The position numbers were made by a program, and so were the translations under genes. Below are positions 37,635 to 46,682 of a DNA stretch of 64,000 nt, piece after piece; positions within the stretch are counted from its first letter, which is position 1, and every line of letters begins with the position of its first letter. The notes under the pieces were generated by a model. It made no database searches. It saw only the letters and a list, made by a program, of their open reading frames with translations, and was not told where the DNA came from. Source of the DNA: Pseudomonas mosselii (GTDB lineage Bacteria; Pseudomonadota; Gammaproteobacteria; Pseudomonadales; Pseudomonadaceae); the NCBI RefSeq assembly GCF_005796105.1, contig NZ_VAUO01000002.1:806001-870000 (forward strand), written 5' to 3'.

Positions 37635-38252
37635 TTACAGAACGTCGAGCAGCTCGACGTCGAACACCAGGGTGCTGTGCGGCGGGATGCTGCCGACGCC
37701 TTGGGCGCCGTAGGCCAGCTCGCTCGGCACGTACAGGCGCCATTTGCTGCCCGCGTTCATCAGTTGCAGGGCTTCGGTCCAGCCAGCGATCACGCCGCCG
37801 ACCGGGAATTCGGCAGGCTGGCCACGATCGTAGGAGCTGTCGAACACGGTGCCGTCGATCAGGGTGCCGTGGTAGTGGGTACGCACGTTGTCTTCGCGGG
37901 TCGGCTTGGCGCCTTCACCTGCGTTCAGCACTTCGTACTGCAGGCCCGAGGCCAGGGTAACGATGCCTTCACGCTTGGCGTTCTCGGCCAGGAATTCCTT
38001 GCCGGCAGCAGCAGCGGCTTCGGCCTTGGCAGCGGCTTCGGCCTGCATGATTTCGCGGATGACCTTGAAGCTGGCCGACAGGTCGGCTTCGCTGACGCGG
38101 CTGTCGGCGCCGTTGAAGGCGTCGGTCAGGCCGGCGAGGATAGCGTCCAGGCTGACGCCCGGTGGCGGGTTGTCACGCAGCTGACCACCCAGCTGGCGGC
38201 CGATGCCGTAGCTGACGCGGGTTTCGTCGGTGGACAGGTTGAGTTCGGACAT
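37635..38252 (-). CDS. fklB: FKBP-type peptidyl-prolyl cis-trans isomerase
   Basis: This 205-residue enzyme has a helical N-terminal dimerisation domain (DETRVSYGIGRQLGGQLRDN to an Ala-rich helix) and a C-terminal FKBP domain (VRTHYHGTLIDGTVFDSSYD, PVGGVIAGWTEALQLMNAGS, ELAYGAQGVGSIPPHSTLVF). There is no signal peptide with the ATG at 38252, so it is a cytoplasmic FklB/FKBP22-like protein. It assists folding by isomerising Xaa-Pro bonds. Confidence 0.93.
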   Translation of the reverse strand: MSELNLSTDETRVSYGIGRQLGGQLRDNPPPGVSLDAILAGLTDAFNGADSRVSEADLSASFKVIREIMQAEAAAKAEAAAAAGKEFLAENAKREGIVTLASGLQYEVLNAGEGAKPTREDNVRTHYHGTLIDGTVFDSSYDRGQPAEFPVGGVIAGWTEALQLMNAGSKWRLYVPSELAYGAQGVGSIPPHSTLVFDVELLDVL

Positions 38253-38337
38253 GAGCTTGCTCCGCTTGAGGGCGCACGACATCTACGCCCTGATGAAAAG
38301 GGCGAGCAGCCTAGCACACCGGCACGGCGCGAAGCAG

Positions 38338-38643
38338 CTACCAGGCCGAACGCTGGGAAATCGGCACCTTGAGGTCTTCCGCTGGATGAGCCCCCATGCC
38401 GCACATCTCGTCCTGCACAGACCCGTGCACCAGGTTCATCGACAACAACGGCAGGGTTTGTAGAAGCTTGCGCGCATCCTCCACCGAATGCACACGCAAG
38501 CGCTCGCCACGGGGATCGGACAAGGGGTGGGCCCGGCCGTTGACCCGCGCCTCGATCAGGTAGTCACCGCCCTCGATGGCGATCAGATTGAGTTCGTCGA
38601 CATGGCCAGCCCTGGCCTCGGCATTGAGCTGATGCAGGTTCAT
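38338..38643 (-). CDS. DUF6482-type small protein
   Basis: This 101-residue protein starts MNLHQLNAEARAGHVDELNL; the ATG at 38643 is preceded by GAGGTG. The pattern DYLIEARVNGRAHPLSDPRG, the leucine-rich segment and VHGSVQDEMCGM is one I associate with the Pseudomonas DUF6482 family. It is cytoplasmic by sequence and its role is unknown. It lies 85 bases upstream of fklB on the same strand. Confidence 0.75.
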   Translation of the reverse strand: MNLHQLNAEARAGHVDELNLIAIEGGDYLIEARVNGRAHPLSDPRGERLRVHSVEDARKLLQTLPLLSMNLVHGSVQDEMCGMGAHPAEDLKVPISQRSAW

Positions 38644-38744
38644 GAATGCACCTCGCTGCGGCAATACGCATGAGCGATCATTTTTTGTACAGAACCTGTG
38701 AATAGGCAAGGCACCGCTCGTCAGTTGCGCGGCGTTGCCGTTTT

Positions 38745-38800
38745 CGTGGGTGAACCCGCTCCCATAGGCCATGGGAACCGGTTCACCCGCGAATGGGGGG
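38745..38800. repeat. REP-like hairpin after the YqhA gene
   Basis: TTCGTGGGTGAACCCGCTCC is followed after a short spacer by GGTTCACCCGCGAA. These are imperfect inverted arms directly at the 3' end of the YqhA-family gene. Confidence 0.6.
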
Positions 38801-38801
38801 A

Positions 38802-39290
38802 TCAGTGCTTGGTGACCTTGTCCAAGTAACCCATGACGAACGCCGAGATCACGAAGGTCATGTGGATGATCACGTACCACATCAGGTAGTCGGTGGAGAT
38901 GTTCTGCGCATCCATGAAAACACGCAGCAAGTGGATCGAAGAGATCGCGACGATCGACGCGGCAACCTTCATCTTCAGCGAAGAAGAGTCCATCTTGCCC
39001 AGCCAGCTGAGTTTCTCCTTCTTATCGTCGATATCCAATTGCGAAACGAAGTTCTCATACCCCGAGAACATCACCATCACCAGCAGGCCGCCGACCAGCG
39101 ACATATCGATCAACGACAGGATCACCAGTACCAGGTCGGCTTCGCTGAGGACGAAGACATTCGGCAGTACATGGATGATTTCCTGGAAGAACTTCAGGGC
39201 CAACGCCAGCAGGCCCAACGAGAGGCCGAAGTAGATCGGGGCGAGCAGCCAGCGCGAGGCATACATCGCATTTTCAAGAATACGTTCCAT
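38802..39290 (-). CDS. YqhA-family inner-membrane protein
   Basis: This 162-residue protein starts [20 protein letters not shown]. It has four hydrophobic segments, the second containing [20 protein letters not shown] and followed by [14 protein letters not shown], typical of the UPF0114/YqhA family. The function is unknown. The frame extends further upstream to 39437, but family starts match the ATG at 39290. Confidence 0.9.
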   Translation of the reverse strand: MERILENAMYASRWLLAPIYFGLSLGLLALALKFFQEIIHVLPNVFVLSEADLVLVILSLIDMSLVGGLLVMVMFSGYENFVSQLDIDDKKEKLSWLGKMDSSSLKMKVAASIVAISSIHLLRVFMDAQNISTDYLMWYVIIHMTFVISAFVMGYLDKVTKH

Positions 39291-39449
39291 GGACAGTGGG
39301 GGACTCAATAGGTGGCGGATAAGCGAGCGCGAGTATAGCCAGCCACCTGTGACAGCAAAAGTCTGCGGCGGGTTGCCGCATGTGTCGTGCTCAAACCTGG
39401 GCCGTGTTTCTGAGGCGCGCAGAATGAGGGCTGACAACTACATGTCACT

Positions 39450-39580
39450 GGAGCGGCCTTGCCGGGGCGCCGGACCGGCCGGAAAGGACTGCGCAACAGC
39501 CCCGGCTATTTCAGATTTTGCGCTGATAACCTGTGGCCGCTACGCGCCCCTTTCGCGACACGAGGCCGCTCCTACAGGTC
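39450..39580. repeat. two REP units
   Basis: CTGGAGCGGCCTTGCCGGGG with GCGCCGGACCGGCCGGAAAG (39450 onward) recurs at 46611-46671 and, inverted, at 58586-58645. A second unit (TTTCGCGACACGAGGCCGCT) ends near 39578. Confidence 0.7.
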
Positions 39581-39591
39581 CACCAGCAGGC

Positions 39592-39930
39592 TCAGGTCTC
39601 GGGATGGAACTGATAGTCACCGAGGTTGCGACAGCGCTCGCCGTTGATCTTGCGCAGTTGCGCCTGCAAGTGCAGGCACCAGATCTGTGGGTCTTGTGCG
39701 ACCTGATAACCGTGCAGGGTGAGGCTGTCGACAATGGCATTCATCACCGACTCGGCCACCATCGGGCCATGGAACGGCCCCTGGGCTTTGATCGCCGAAG
39801 GTTGTTCGCCGGCCATGCCGGCGGCGAACAGCAAGGTCCACATACCGTTGTCGCCAGCCAGTGGACGGATGCTGCATTCGATACGCGTCACCAGGCCCAG
39901 GCACTGGCGGGTGAGGCTGAGGTTGCGCAT
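39592..39930 (-). CDS. conserved hypothetical protein
   Basis: This 112-residue protein starts MRNLSLTRQCLGLVTRIECS. I do not recognise a domain. Its order between a YqhA gene and a Lon-like protease gene matches what I recall as PA4574-PA4576 in P. aeruginosa, so it is probably a conserved gene and not a chance frame. It contains the loop AGMAGEQPSAIKAQGPFHGP and three cysteines. Confidence 0.65.
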   Translation of the reverse strand: MRNLSLTRQCLGLVTRIECSIRPLAGDNGMWTLLFAAGMAGEQPSAIKAQGPFHGPMVAESVMNAIVDSLTLHGYQVAQDPQIWCLHLQAQLRKINGERCRNLGDYQFHPET

Positions 39931-40091
39931 GGCGGCGTCCCCTCTGAGATGCCCTGTTCAGCCCGAACCGTTCGGGCTGTTTCCATCCTGAACCTTGATA
40001 CCGTCCCTTAGTTCCACCTTAGCCGACGGACGAAAAAGTTAGAAAACCGGCGCCGAACGGTAGCAATGTGCCTCGACGCCAGTTTATTGAC

Positions 40092-42530
40092 TTACTCAGC
40101 CTTGCCCTGGGCGATTACCTCCTCCAGGCGCTCCTTCTCGGCCTCCTTGATGTCTTCCTCGCTGATCATCTCGGCAATCACCCGCAGCCGTTCGACCACT
40201 CGCGCGTTGACACTGCCCTCGGCGAACTCGCCTTTGTCGTCCAACGCGCCAGCCTCCTCGCCTACCAGCAAACTCAGGGCCTCGTCGGCCTGGCTGACGG
40301 CGTACACGTGGAAGCGTCCGGCTTCTACCGCCTGCAGCACGCGCTCATCAAGCATCAGCGTGGCGACGTTGGCGCGCGGGATGATCACCCCTTGCTCGCC
40401 GGTCAGGCCACGGGCCTCGCAGAGGCGGAAGAAGCCTTCGATCTTCTCGTTCACCCCACCGACTGCCTGTACCTCACCGAACTGGTTGATCGAGCCGGTG
40501 ATGGCGAAGCACTGCTTGAGCGGCGTACGCGAGAGCGCCGAGATCAGCGTGCAGGCCTCGCCCAGCGAGGCGCTGTCGCCGTCGACATAGCCGTAGGACT
40601 GCTCCAGGGCAATGCTCGCCGAAATCGCCAGGGGGAATTCCTGAGCATAACGGCTGCCCAGGTAACCGGTGAGGATCATCACCCCCTTGGAGTGGATCGG
40701 CTGGCCCAGGTTGACCTCACGCTCGATATCGACGATGCCGCTGCCACCGGGGTAGACGGTGGCCGAGATGCGTGCAGGCATGCCGAAGGCCGAATCCCCC
40801 ACTTCAAGCACGGTCAGGCCGTTGCACTTGCCAATCGCCGCGCCCTCGGTGTCGATCAGGATGATCCCGGCAAGCATGTCGTCCAGCACCCGCTGCGACA
40901 CTCGCCCAGTGCGGGTGGCCTTGGCCTTGAGCGCCCGTTCGATGTGCCCGGCATCGGTCATTTCGTCATTGGCCAGCTGGCGGATGAAATCAGCCTCGCT
41001 GACCAACTGGAACAGATCACCGATACGCGCCGACAAGCGCGACTGGTTTTCGGCCAGGCGTGCACTGTAGGTGGCCAGACGCGCCACCGCGTCGCTGGTC
41101 AGCGGTGCCATACCCTCCTCGTTGGTGCGGGTGCGCAGCAGTTGGGCGAATTGCTCCAGGTTCTCGTCGACCATGGGCATGTCTTCGTCGAAGTCGACCA
41201 GCACCCGGAACATCTCCTGGAAGTCCGAATCGTGATCCTGCAACGCGTAGTACAACTGGCGCGAGCCGATGATCACCAGTTTGACGCTGAGCGGGATCAT
41301 CTGCGGTGTCAGGCTGACGCTGGCAACACGGCCCAGTTCGCCCAGCGGCGACTCCATCTTCAGCTTGCGCGATTGCAAGGCACGCTTGAGGGCATCCCAG
41401 ACGAACGGCTCACCGAGCATTTTCTCGGCCTCAAGGATGAGGAAGCCGCCATTGGCGCGGTGCAGCGCCCCAGGGCGCAACTGGCGATAGGAGGTATACA
41501 ACGCCCCCTGGTCGGTGCTGTATTCGATACGCCCGAACAGGTTGTCGTAGGTGGGATGCGGCTCGAACACCACCGGCGCCCCACCATTGGCAGGATGGCC
41601 GACCACAAGGCTTGGCGCGTATTGCTCTTCGAGCATCTTGCGCGCCAGCGCATCGGTCTTGCTGTCTTCCACCAGTTGCTCGACCACCGTGCGCAGCAAG
41701 TTGAGCTGCATCGACTGCAAGTAGGCGCACACGGCGGCGTTCTCGGCGTACTTCTCCGACAGCGGTGCCAGCAGTGGCTGCAAGGCCAGGGTGATGGTCT
41801 CTTCGTTGAGCTGACGCAACTGGTTGTTGGACTCGCGCTTCCACTGCGGCAGGCTCGACAGCTCTTCGTTCAGCCGCTCTTCCAGCTCGGCGATGTCCTC
41901 GTGGAAGCGCTCGCGCACGTCTTCGGGCAACTGGGCGAACTCAGCCTCGTCCAGCGCCTTGCCATCGGCCATGGGCGTGAAGGCGACGTTGCTGCTATCG
42001 CGGTACAGCGCCACGTCCTTTTCCAACGAGGCGCGCTCGATCACATCCAGGGCGCGGTCGTAACGCTGGTTGAAGGCGCGGTCGATGGCGCTTTTCTTCT
42101 GCTGGTAAGAGGGGTGCTCGAACACCGCCGGGAAGGTGGCCAGCAGGTTGTCGATCAGGCCGTTCATGTCACTGATGAACGCATGCGCCGTACCCGCCGG
42201 CAGCTCCAGTGCACGCGGCTCGCGGGAGTCTTCGAAGTTGTTGACGTACAGCCAGTCGGCCGGGGTAGCCTGGCGCTTGCCCTCGGCTTTCAGGTAGCGT
42301 TTGACGAAAGAAAAGCGGCCGGTGCCCGGTTCGCCCATGACATACACGTTGTAACCGGGGCGCGGCATGGCCACGCCGAATTGCAGGGCCTCGACGGCAC
42401 GCTCCTGGCCCAGCACACCACGGAATGGCTCCAGATCGTCGGTATTGGAGAAGGCAAACTGTTCAGCGGAGAAACGCCGGGTCAGGGCTTCGGGCGCGAG
42501 ACGCAGGCGCGAGGCGACAGGATCGGGCAT
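40092..42530 (-). CDS. Lon-like ATP-dependent protease (AAA_32/LonC-type)
   Basis: This 812-residue protein is related to E. coli YcbZ. The N-terminal ATPase part has the Walker A-like GEPGTGRFSF (last positions altered from GKT), followed by long helical linkers and an AAA module (GGFLILEAEKMLGEPFVWDA). The C-terminal Lon protease domain has its catalytic Ser in YVDGDSASLGEACTL and Lys in GEVQAVGGVNEKIEGF. Targets are unknown. It appears monocistronic. Confidence 0.9.
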   Translation of the reverse strand: MPDPVASRLRLAPEALTRRFSAEQFAFSNTDDLEPFRGVLGQERAVEALQFGVAMPRPGYNVYVMGEPGTGRFSFVKRYLKAEGKRQATPADWLYVNNFEDSREPRALELPAGTAHAFISDMNGLIDNLLATFPAVFEHPSYQQKKSAIDRAFNQRYDRALDVIERASLEKDVALYRDSSNVAFTPMADGKALDEAEFAQLPEDVRERFHEDIAELEERLNEELSSLPQWKRESNNQLRQLNEETITLALQPLLAPLSEKYAENAAVCAYLQSMQLNLLRTVVEQLVEDSKTDALARKMLEEQYAPSLVVGHPANGGAPVVFEPHPTYDNLFGRIEYSTDQGALYTSYRQLRPGALHRANGGFLILEAEKMLGEPFVWDALKRALQSRKLKMESPLGELGRVASVSLTPQMIPLSVKLVIIGSRQLYYALQDHDSDFQEMFRVLVDFDEDMPMVDENLEQFAQLLRTRTNEEGMAPLTSDAVARLATYSARLAENQSRLSARIGDLFQLVSEADFIRQLANDEMTDAGHIERALKAKATRTGRVSQRVLDDMLAGIILIDTEGAAIGKCNGLTVLEVGDSAFGMPARISATVYPGGSGIVDIEREVNLGQPIHSKGVMILTGYLGSRYAQEFPLAISASIALEQSYGYVDGDSASLGEACTLISALSRTPLKQCFAITGSINQFGEVQAVGGVNEKIEGFFRLCEARGLTGEQGVIIPRANVATLMLDERVLQAVEAGRFHVYAVSQADEALSLLVGEEAGALDDKGEFAEGSVNARVVERLRVIAEMISEEDIKEAEKERLEEVIAQGKAE

Positions 42531-42773
42531 TGGGTTTCCTTACTTCGGCGGGGCAGATGGACAGCATTCTGGCGCTGCCTGCGCGCAGCTGGCAAGGCTG
42601 CGCCGGACTTTATGTCGCAAGCATGGCAATGCAATTTTTCGCAATAAGCAACGCAACCTTTGGATCGCGCCTAAACTCCAAGCTGCGCGGGGGGGTGGAA
42701 AGCTTCCCTGTACTGGCAACCTGGTTGCCAGTCCCTGACCCTTGGTACGTCACTTTAGAATGAGAACAATGCT

Positions 42774-43262
42774 ATGAAACGGATTCTTCTGGGTACTCTG
42801 TTCGCCGCTGTCTCGATCAACGCCATGGCCGAAGCGCCAGGCGGCCCGAACTGCGGCTGGGGCAACATGCTGTTCGAAGGCCAGCGAGGCACGCCGGCCC
42901 ACTTCCTGGCTTCCACCACCAACGGCACTTCCGGCAACGCTACCTTTGGCATGACCTCCGGCACCAACGGCTGCTCGACCAAGGCAGCCCTGAGCTATGG
43001 CGGCAAGTCCTGGTTCGCCATGAACGGCATGATGAACGAACTCTCCGAAGACATGGCCAAGGGCCAGGGCGAAGCCTTGACCACCTACGCCGTAGTGCTC
43101 GGCGTCGCGCCTGAAGACCGCGCGCACTTCGCTGCCGTCACCCACGAGCACTTCCAACAGATCTTCAGCAGCGCCGATGTCACTGCCGAGACGGTCCACA
43201 GCAACACCCTGGCCGTACTCAAGAGCGATCCACAACTGGCCAAGTACGCCACCGAGGCTTGA
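42774..43262 (+). CDS. DUF3015-family secreted protein
   Basis: This 162-residue protein has a signal peptide (ILLGTLFAAVSINAMA) cut before EAPGGPNCGWGNMLF. The core GQRGTPAHFLASTTNGTSGN, GMTSGTNGC and AMNGMMNELSEDMAKGQGE is the DUF3015 pattern. Two Cys probably form a periplasmic disulfide. The function is unknown. A GC-rich hairpin follows, and then the DUF4105 gene on the same strand. Confidence 0.88.
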   Translation: MKRILLGTLFAAVSINAMAEAPGGPNCGWGNMLFEGQRGTPAHFLASTTNGTSGNATFGMTSGTNGCSTKAALSYGGKSWFAMNGMMNELSEDMAKGQGEALTTYAVVLGVAPEDRAHFAAVTHEHFQQIFSSADVTAETVHSNTLAVLKSDPQLAKYATEA

Positions 43263-43273
43263 GCCCCGCGCCT

Positions 43274-43300
43274 CCCGCCCCGATCACGGGGCGGGTTCTG
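43274..43300 (+). terminator. GC-rich hairpin after the DUF3015 gene
   Basis: CCCGCCCCG and CGGGGCGGG form a perfect 9-bp stem with loop ATCA. The T-tail is weak (TTCTGG), so termination may be partial and allow read-through into the next gene. Confidence 0.5.
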
Positions 43301-43341
43301 GCGCTTCACCCTCCGGCATCATCAGGATGTAGTTGCCCGAC

Positions 43342-45195
43342 ATGCTCAAACGCCTCGCTCCCTTGGCGCTGATCGCCAGCGCACCGCTGCACGCCGCACC
43401 ACAACTGGACCCGGCTCGCCTGCAACAGCTCGCCGCCACGCCTTATTGGATCGCCCTCGGCCACTACGAGACGGCCAAGCTCGGCGGCTGGCGCAGCTAT
43501 GTGGACGACCGACGCTTTTTCCTTGCCGAGGATGGCGCGCACCACCCCGACCAGGAACTGCAAGCCACGCTCAAGGCGCTGTATGCGCCGGCAAACCTGG
43601 GCGACAAGCATGCCCAATGCGTATTCCCGGCACGTACCCGTTGGTTGCGCGAACAACTGAACCTGACCGACCTGCCGCAACCGGACTGCCAGGAGTTCGC
43701 AACCTGGTACAAGGCCATCGACCCGCACAGCGCGGCACTCATCTTCCCGGCGGCCTACCTCAACAGCCCGTCATCGATGTTCGGCCACACCCTACTGCGT
43801 ATCGACCAGTCCAATACCCAGCGCGACGACACCACCCTGCTCAGCTACGCGATCAACTTCGGCGCCTACATCGAGGGCAGCGACAACAGCATCCTGTATG
43901 CCTGGAAAGGCCTGATGGGCGGCTACCCAGGCTTGTTCGCGCTGATGCCCTACCAGGAAAAACTGTCTGAATACCGCAGCCTGGAAAACCGCGACCTGTG
44001 GGAATACCAGCTGGACCTCACCCCCGAAGAGACCGGGCGCATGGTCGAGCACGTCTGGGAACTCAAACAGATCCAGTTCGATTATTTCTTCTTCGACGAG
44101 AACTGCTCCTACCGCCTGCTGGAACTGCTCCAGGTAGCGCGTCCCGGCCTGGACCTGACCTCGCAATTCGGGCTGACCGCGATCCCGACCGATACGGTCA
44201 AGGCGGTGAAACAGTCTGGACTGGTCACCGACGTACGTTACCGCCCCTCCCGCGAACGCGAGCTGCTGGCCCGCGCAGAGCCCTTGGCGCACACCGAAAA
44301 ACAGCATGTGCTAGCCATCAGTGCCGACACCGCTCACCTGCAAGACCCCGACTTCACTGCCCTGCCCCGCGAGCGCCAAGCGCTGGTGCAGGACGCTGCG
44401 TATCGCCTGGAACGCTACCGCGCCAACGGCCAGCAACGCGACCCGGCCCAGGCCGCGCGCAGCTTCGAATTGCTGCGTGCGATCAACCGCAATCCACCAC
44501 CGCCCTTGCAGGTCGAGCGCCCAGGCCTGCCCGAGGACGGGCACCAGTCACGCACCTGGCAATTGGGTGTCGGGACCCGGGAAGACCGCGCCTTCGCCGA
44601 ATACGGACTGCGCATGGCCTACCACGACCTCAACGACAACCTGTACGGCTTCCCGCTGGGTGCGCAAATCGAGATCCTGCAACTCAAGTTGCGCCAGTAC
44701 GAAGGCAATGACTGGCAGGTACAGCGCCTGGACCTGGCCACCATCCGCTCGCTGACACCGCGCAACGAGCTGCTAAAGCCCTGGTCGTGGCAAGTGGCCG
44801 GGGGCCTTGAACGGGTGCCGGGCAAGCACGACGACGAAGTGCTGGTCAGCCATGTGAATGGCGGTGCGGGTGGTACCTGGCAACTGGCTGACGATCTGCT
44901 TGGTTTTGCCTTGGGCACCGTACGTATCGAGCACCACAATGACTTCGCCGAGTTCGTCTCGCCCGCCGCAGGGTTCAACGGCGGGGTGTTGTGGCGCAAC
45001 CCGCTGGGCAACCTGACCCTGGAAGCCAAGGGCGACTACTTCACCAATGGCGAAGTACGCCGCAGCGTCAGCCTCAACCAGCAATGGGAAGTCAGCCAGA
45101 ACCTTGGCCTGCGCCTGAGCGCGTCACGTCAGTTCAGCCACCTCGCCACGGCGCAGAACGAGGTGATGCTGGAGTTGAAGTGGTACCAGTACTGA
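43342..45195 (+). CDS. DUF4105 (Lnb N-terminal periplasmic domain) protein
   Basis: From the ATG at 43342 this is a 617-residue exported protein with signal peptide MLKRLAPLALIASAPLHAAP; a TTG at 43333 is an alternative with better ribosome-binding spacing. The DUF4105 core is FPAAYLNSPSSMFGHTLLRI, LSYAINFGAYIEGSDNSILY and YFFFDENCSYRLLELLQ, with a conserved His/Cys pattern. The C-terminal third is rich in alternating strands (LGVGTREDRAFAEYGLRMAY to LELKWYQY), suggesting an outer-membrane beta-barrel. The enzymatic role is unknown. Confidence 0.85.
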   Translation: MLKRLAPLALIASAPLHAAPQLDPARLQQLAATPYWIALGHYETAKLGGWRSYVDDRRFFLAEDGAHHPDQELQATLKALYAPANLGDKHAQCVFPARTRWLREQLNLTDLPQPDCQEFATWYKAIDPHSAALIFPAAYLNSPSSMFGHTLLRIDQSNTQRDDTTLLSYAINFGAYIEGSDNSILYAWKGLMGGYPGLFALMPYQEKLSEYRSLENRDLWEYQLDLTPEETGRMVEHVWELKQIQFDYFFFDENCSYRLLELLQVARPGLDLTSQFGLTAIPTDTVKAVKQSGLVTDVRYRPSRERELLARAEPLAHTEKQHVLAISADTAHLQDPDFTALPRERQALVQDAAYRLERYRANGQQRDPAQAARSFELLRAINRNPPPPLQVERPGLPEDGHQSRTWQLGVGTREDRAFAEYGLRMAYHDLNDNLYGFPLGAQIEILQLKLRQYEGNDWQVQRLDLATIRSLTPRNELLKPWSWQVAGGLERVPGKHDDEVLVSHVNGGAGGTWQLADDLLGFALGTVRIEHHNDFAEFVSPAAGFNGGVLWRNPLGNLTLEAKGDYFTNGEVRRSVSLNQQWEVSQNLGLRLSASRQFSHLATAQNEVMLELKWYQY

Positions 45196-45332
45196 ACCGT
45201 GGAACGCGTCGCGGGGCGACCCGCGATGCAGCTTGTCGCGTGTGAACCCAGCGACTCTTTGACACTGTTTTGACACCCCCCCGACAAATCAGCACCTAGA
45301 CTTTCGAGCATCATTTCAAAGGTCGGGTAGTC

Positions 45333-45689
45333 ATGTGGCGGTACGGGTTGGGCATGTGCGTGGCGTTGTGGCTGACAGGGTGCGAAACCACCCACGAGCA
45401 GATGGTCAATCAGGGCTATCCGCCTGCATACGCCGACGGTTTCCAGGATGGCTGCAGCAGTGGCCGGCAAGCGGCCGGGCTGATGGTCGGCGACTTTCGC
45501 AAGAACGTTCCGCGCTACCTGCACGAGCGCCAGTACGAAACCGGCTGGGACGATGGGTTCCGTCAGTGCAATGCGATGCAGAGCAACGAAGACACGCGCC
45601 AGTATCGCGAGCGTTACTGGGATGAACGAGATCGCGACTGGCAACGCGAAAAAGACCAAGGTGCGGCACGCGCCTTTCGGCGTAACTGA
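45333..45689 (+). CDS. small putative lipoprotein
   Basis: This 118-residue protein has signal peptide and lipobox WLTGC (Cys17), so it is probably lipid-anchored. The mature part contains PPAYADGFQDGCSSGRQAAG and ETGWDDGFRQCNAM, two similar DGF-Cys repeats, and a charged C-terminal helix. The family is not recognised. Confidence 0.75.
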   Translation: MWRYGLGMCVALWLTGCETTHEQMVNQGYPPAYADGFQDGCSSGRQAAGLMVGDFRKNVPRYLHERQYETGWDDGFRQCNAMQSNEDTRQYRERYWDERDRDWQREKDQGAARAFRRN

Positions 45690-45823
45690 GTCGCAAACGG
45701 ACATGCCCGCTTCAAGCCGCAAGCAGTAAGCTCTAAGCAAAAGCACAAGCGCTGCCTGATCGACGCCTGCTCTGGGGCAACACCGATCAGCTTGAAGCTT
45801 GAAGCTTGCCACTTGGAGCTGAG

Positions 45824-46321
45824 ATGAGCCGAGCATTCGTCAACGAAGACCAGGCCGCTGCACAGGCCAGCCAGCCGGTGGAGCGGCGTGTCAGCGACCA
45901 GCCTAATTACCTCACCGCCCAGGGCCTGGCGCAGTTGCAGCAGCGCGTGGCATCGCTCAACGCCCTGCGCAGCGAGCTGCACGCCCAAGGCGAGCGCGCC
46001 GACAAACAGCGCATGGCCGACACCGAACGCGACCTGCGTTACTACACGGCCAGGGTGCAGAGTGCCCAGGTGGTGCCCGCCGCCAGTTCTACCGAGAAGG
46101 TGCAGATTGGCAGTTGGGTGCGGTTTGTCGATGAGCAGGGGCAGCAGCATGAGGTGCAACTGGTGGGTGAGGATCAGGCCGATGCCGCGCAGGGCCTGAT
46201 CAACTGGGGCTCGCCGCTGGGACGGGCGTTGCTGGGGGCCGCGCCTGGGGATGAAGTATTGTGGCGCAGGCCGGCAGGCGATCAGATGATCGAGGTTGTG
46301 GAGATCTTGGTTGAGGGCTGA
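45824..46321 (+). CDS. GreA/GreB-family elongation factor-like protein
   Basis: This 165-residue protein has an N-terminal helical hairpin (YLTAQGLAQLQQRVASLNAL to RMADTERDLRYYTARVQSAQ) and a C-terminal FKBP-like domain (VQIGSWVRFVDEQGQQHEVQ, INWGSPLGRALLGAAPGDEV), the architecture of Gre factors that help stalled RNA polymerase. It is not canonical GreA or GreB, and the acidic tip residues at the hairpin turn differ. The ATG at 45824 is preceded by TTGGAG. The upstream 40 bases contain the dispersed AGCTTGAAGCTTGAAGCTT-type repeat. Confidence 0.8.
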   Translation: MSRAFVNEDQAAAQASQPVERRVSDQPNYLTAQGLAQLQQRVASLNALRSELHAQGERADKQRMADTERDLRYYTARVQSAQVVPAASSTEKVQIGSWVRFVDEQGQQHEVQLVGEDQADAAQGLINWGSPLGRALLGAAPGDEVLWRRPAGDQMIEVVEILVEG

Positions 46322-46682
46322 GGGCCATGGGGCTGCTTTGCAGCCTTTCGCGGCACAAGGCCGCTCTCATAGAACTACACATAACTTGTTGATTTAGAAG
46401 GAATCTGTGGGAGCGGGCTTGCCCGCGAACACCGGCAAAGCCGGTGCCATACACCGAGTCGCCTGCTTCGCGGGCAAGTCGGGGCGCCGAACCGCCGCTC
46501 CCACAGGGTACGCGGAGCGCTTGCGAAATCAGTTCTCTGCGCGACAGCGCAGCCCAAAGGGCTGGGTGATCTCCTACAGGGGCCTGCGATCATTCAGCTA
46601 TCGCGTTCCACTGTAGGAGCGGCCTTGCCGGGGCGCCGGACCGGCCGGAAAGGGCCGCAAAGCGGCCCCCTGCGATCTCGGA
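46322..46682. other. intergenic region with REP cluster
   Basis: I see no gene here. It holds three REP-type stretches between the convergent Gre-like and gdhA genes: a short one near 46330-46370, a pair at 46405-46508 with internal hairpin ACCGGCAAAGCCGGT, and one at 46611-46671 containing GCGCCGGACCGGCCGGAAAG. Confidence 0.75.

Noticed and set aside
40068-42647. 859-codon open frame on the plus strand
   Set aside because: It is the complement of the Lon-like protease gene, which has clear protease motifs and family length.
46405-46671. Repeats that might suggest a CRISPR array
   Set aside because: Spacing and length are irregular, the units are palindromic REPs in both orientations, and no cas genes are present.
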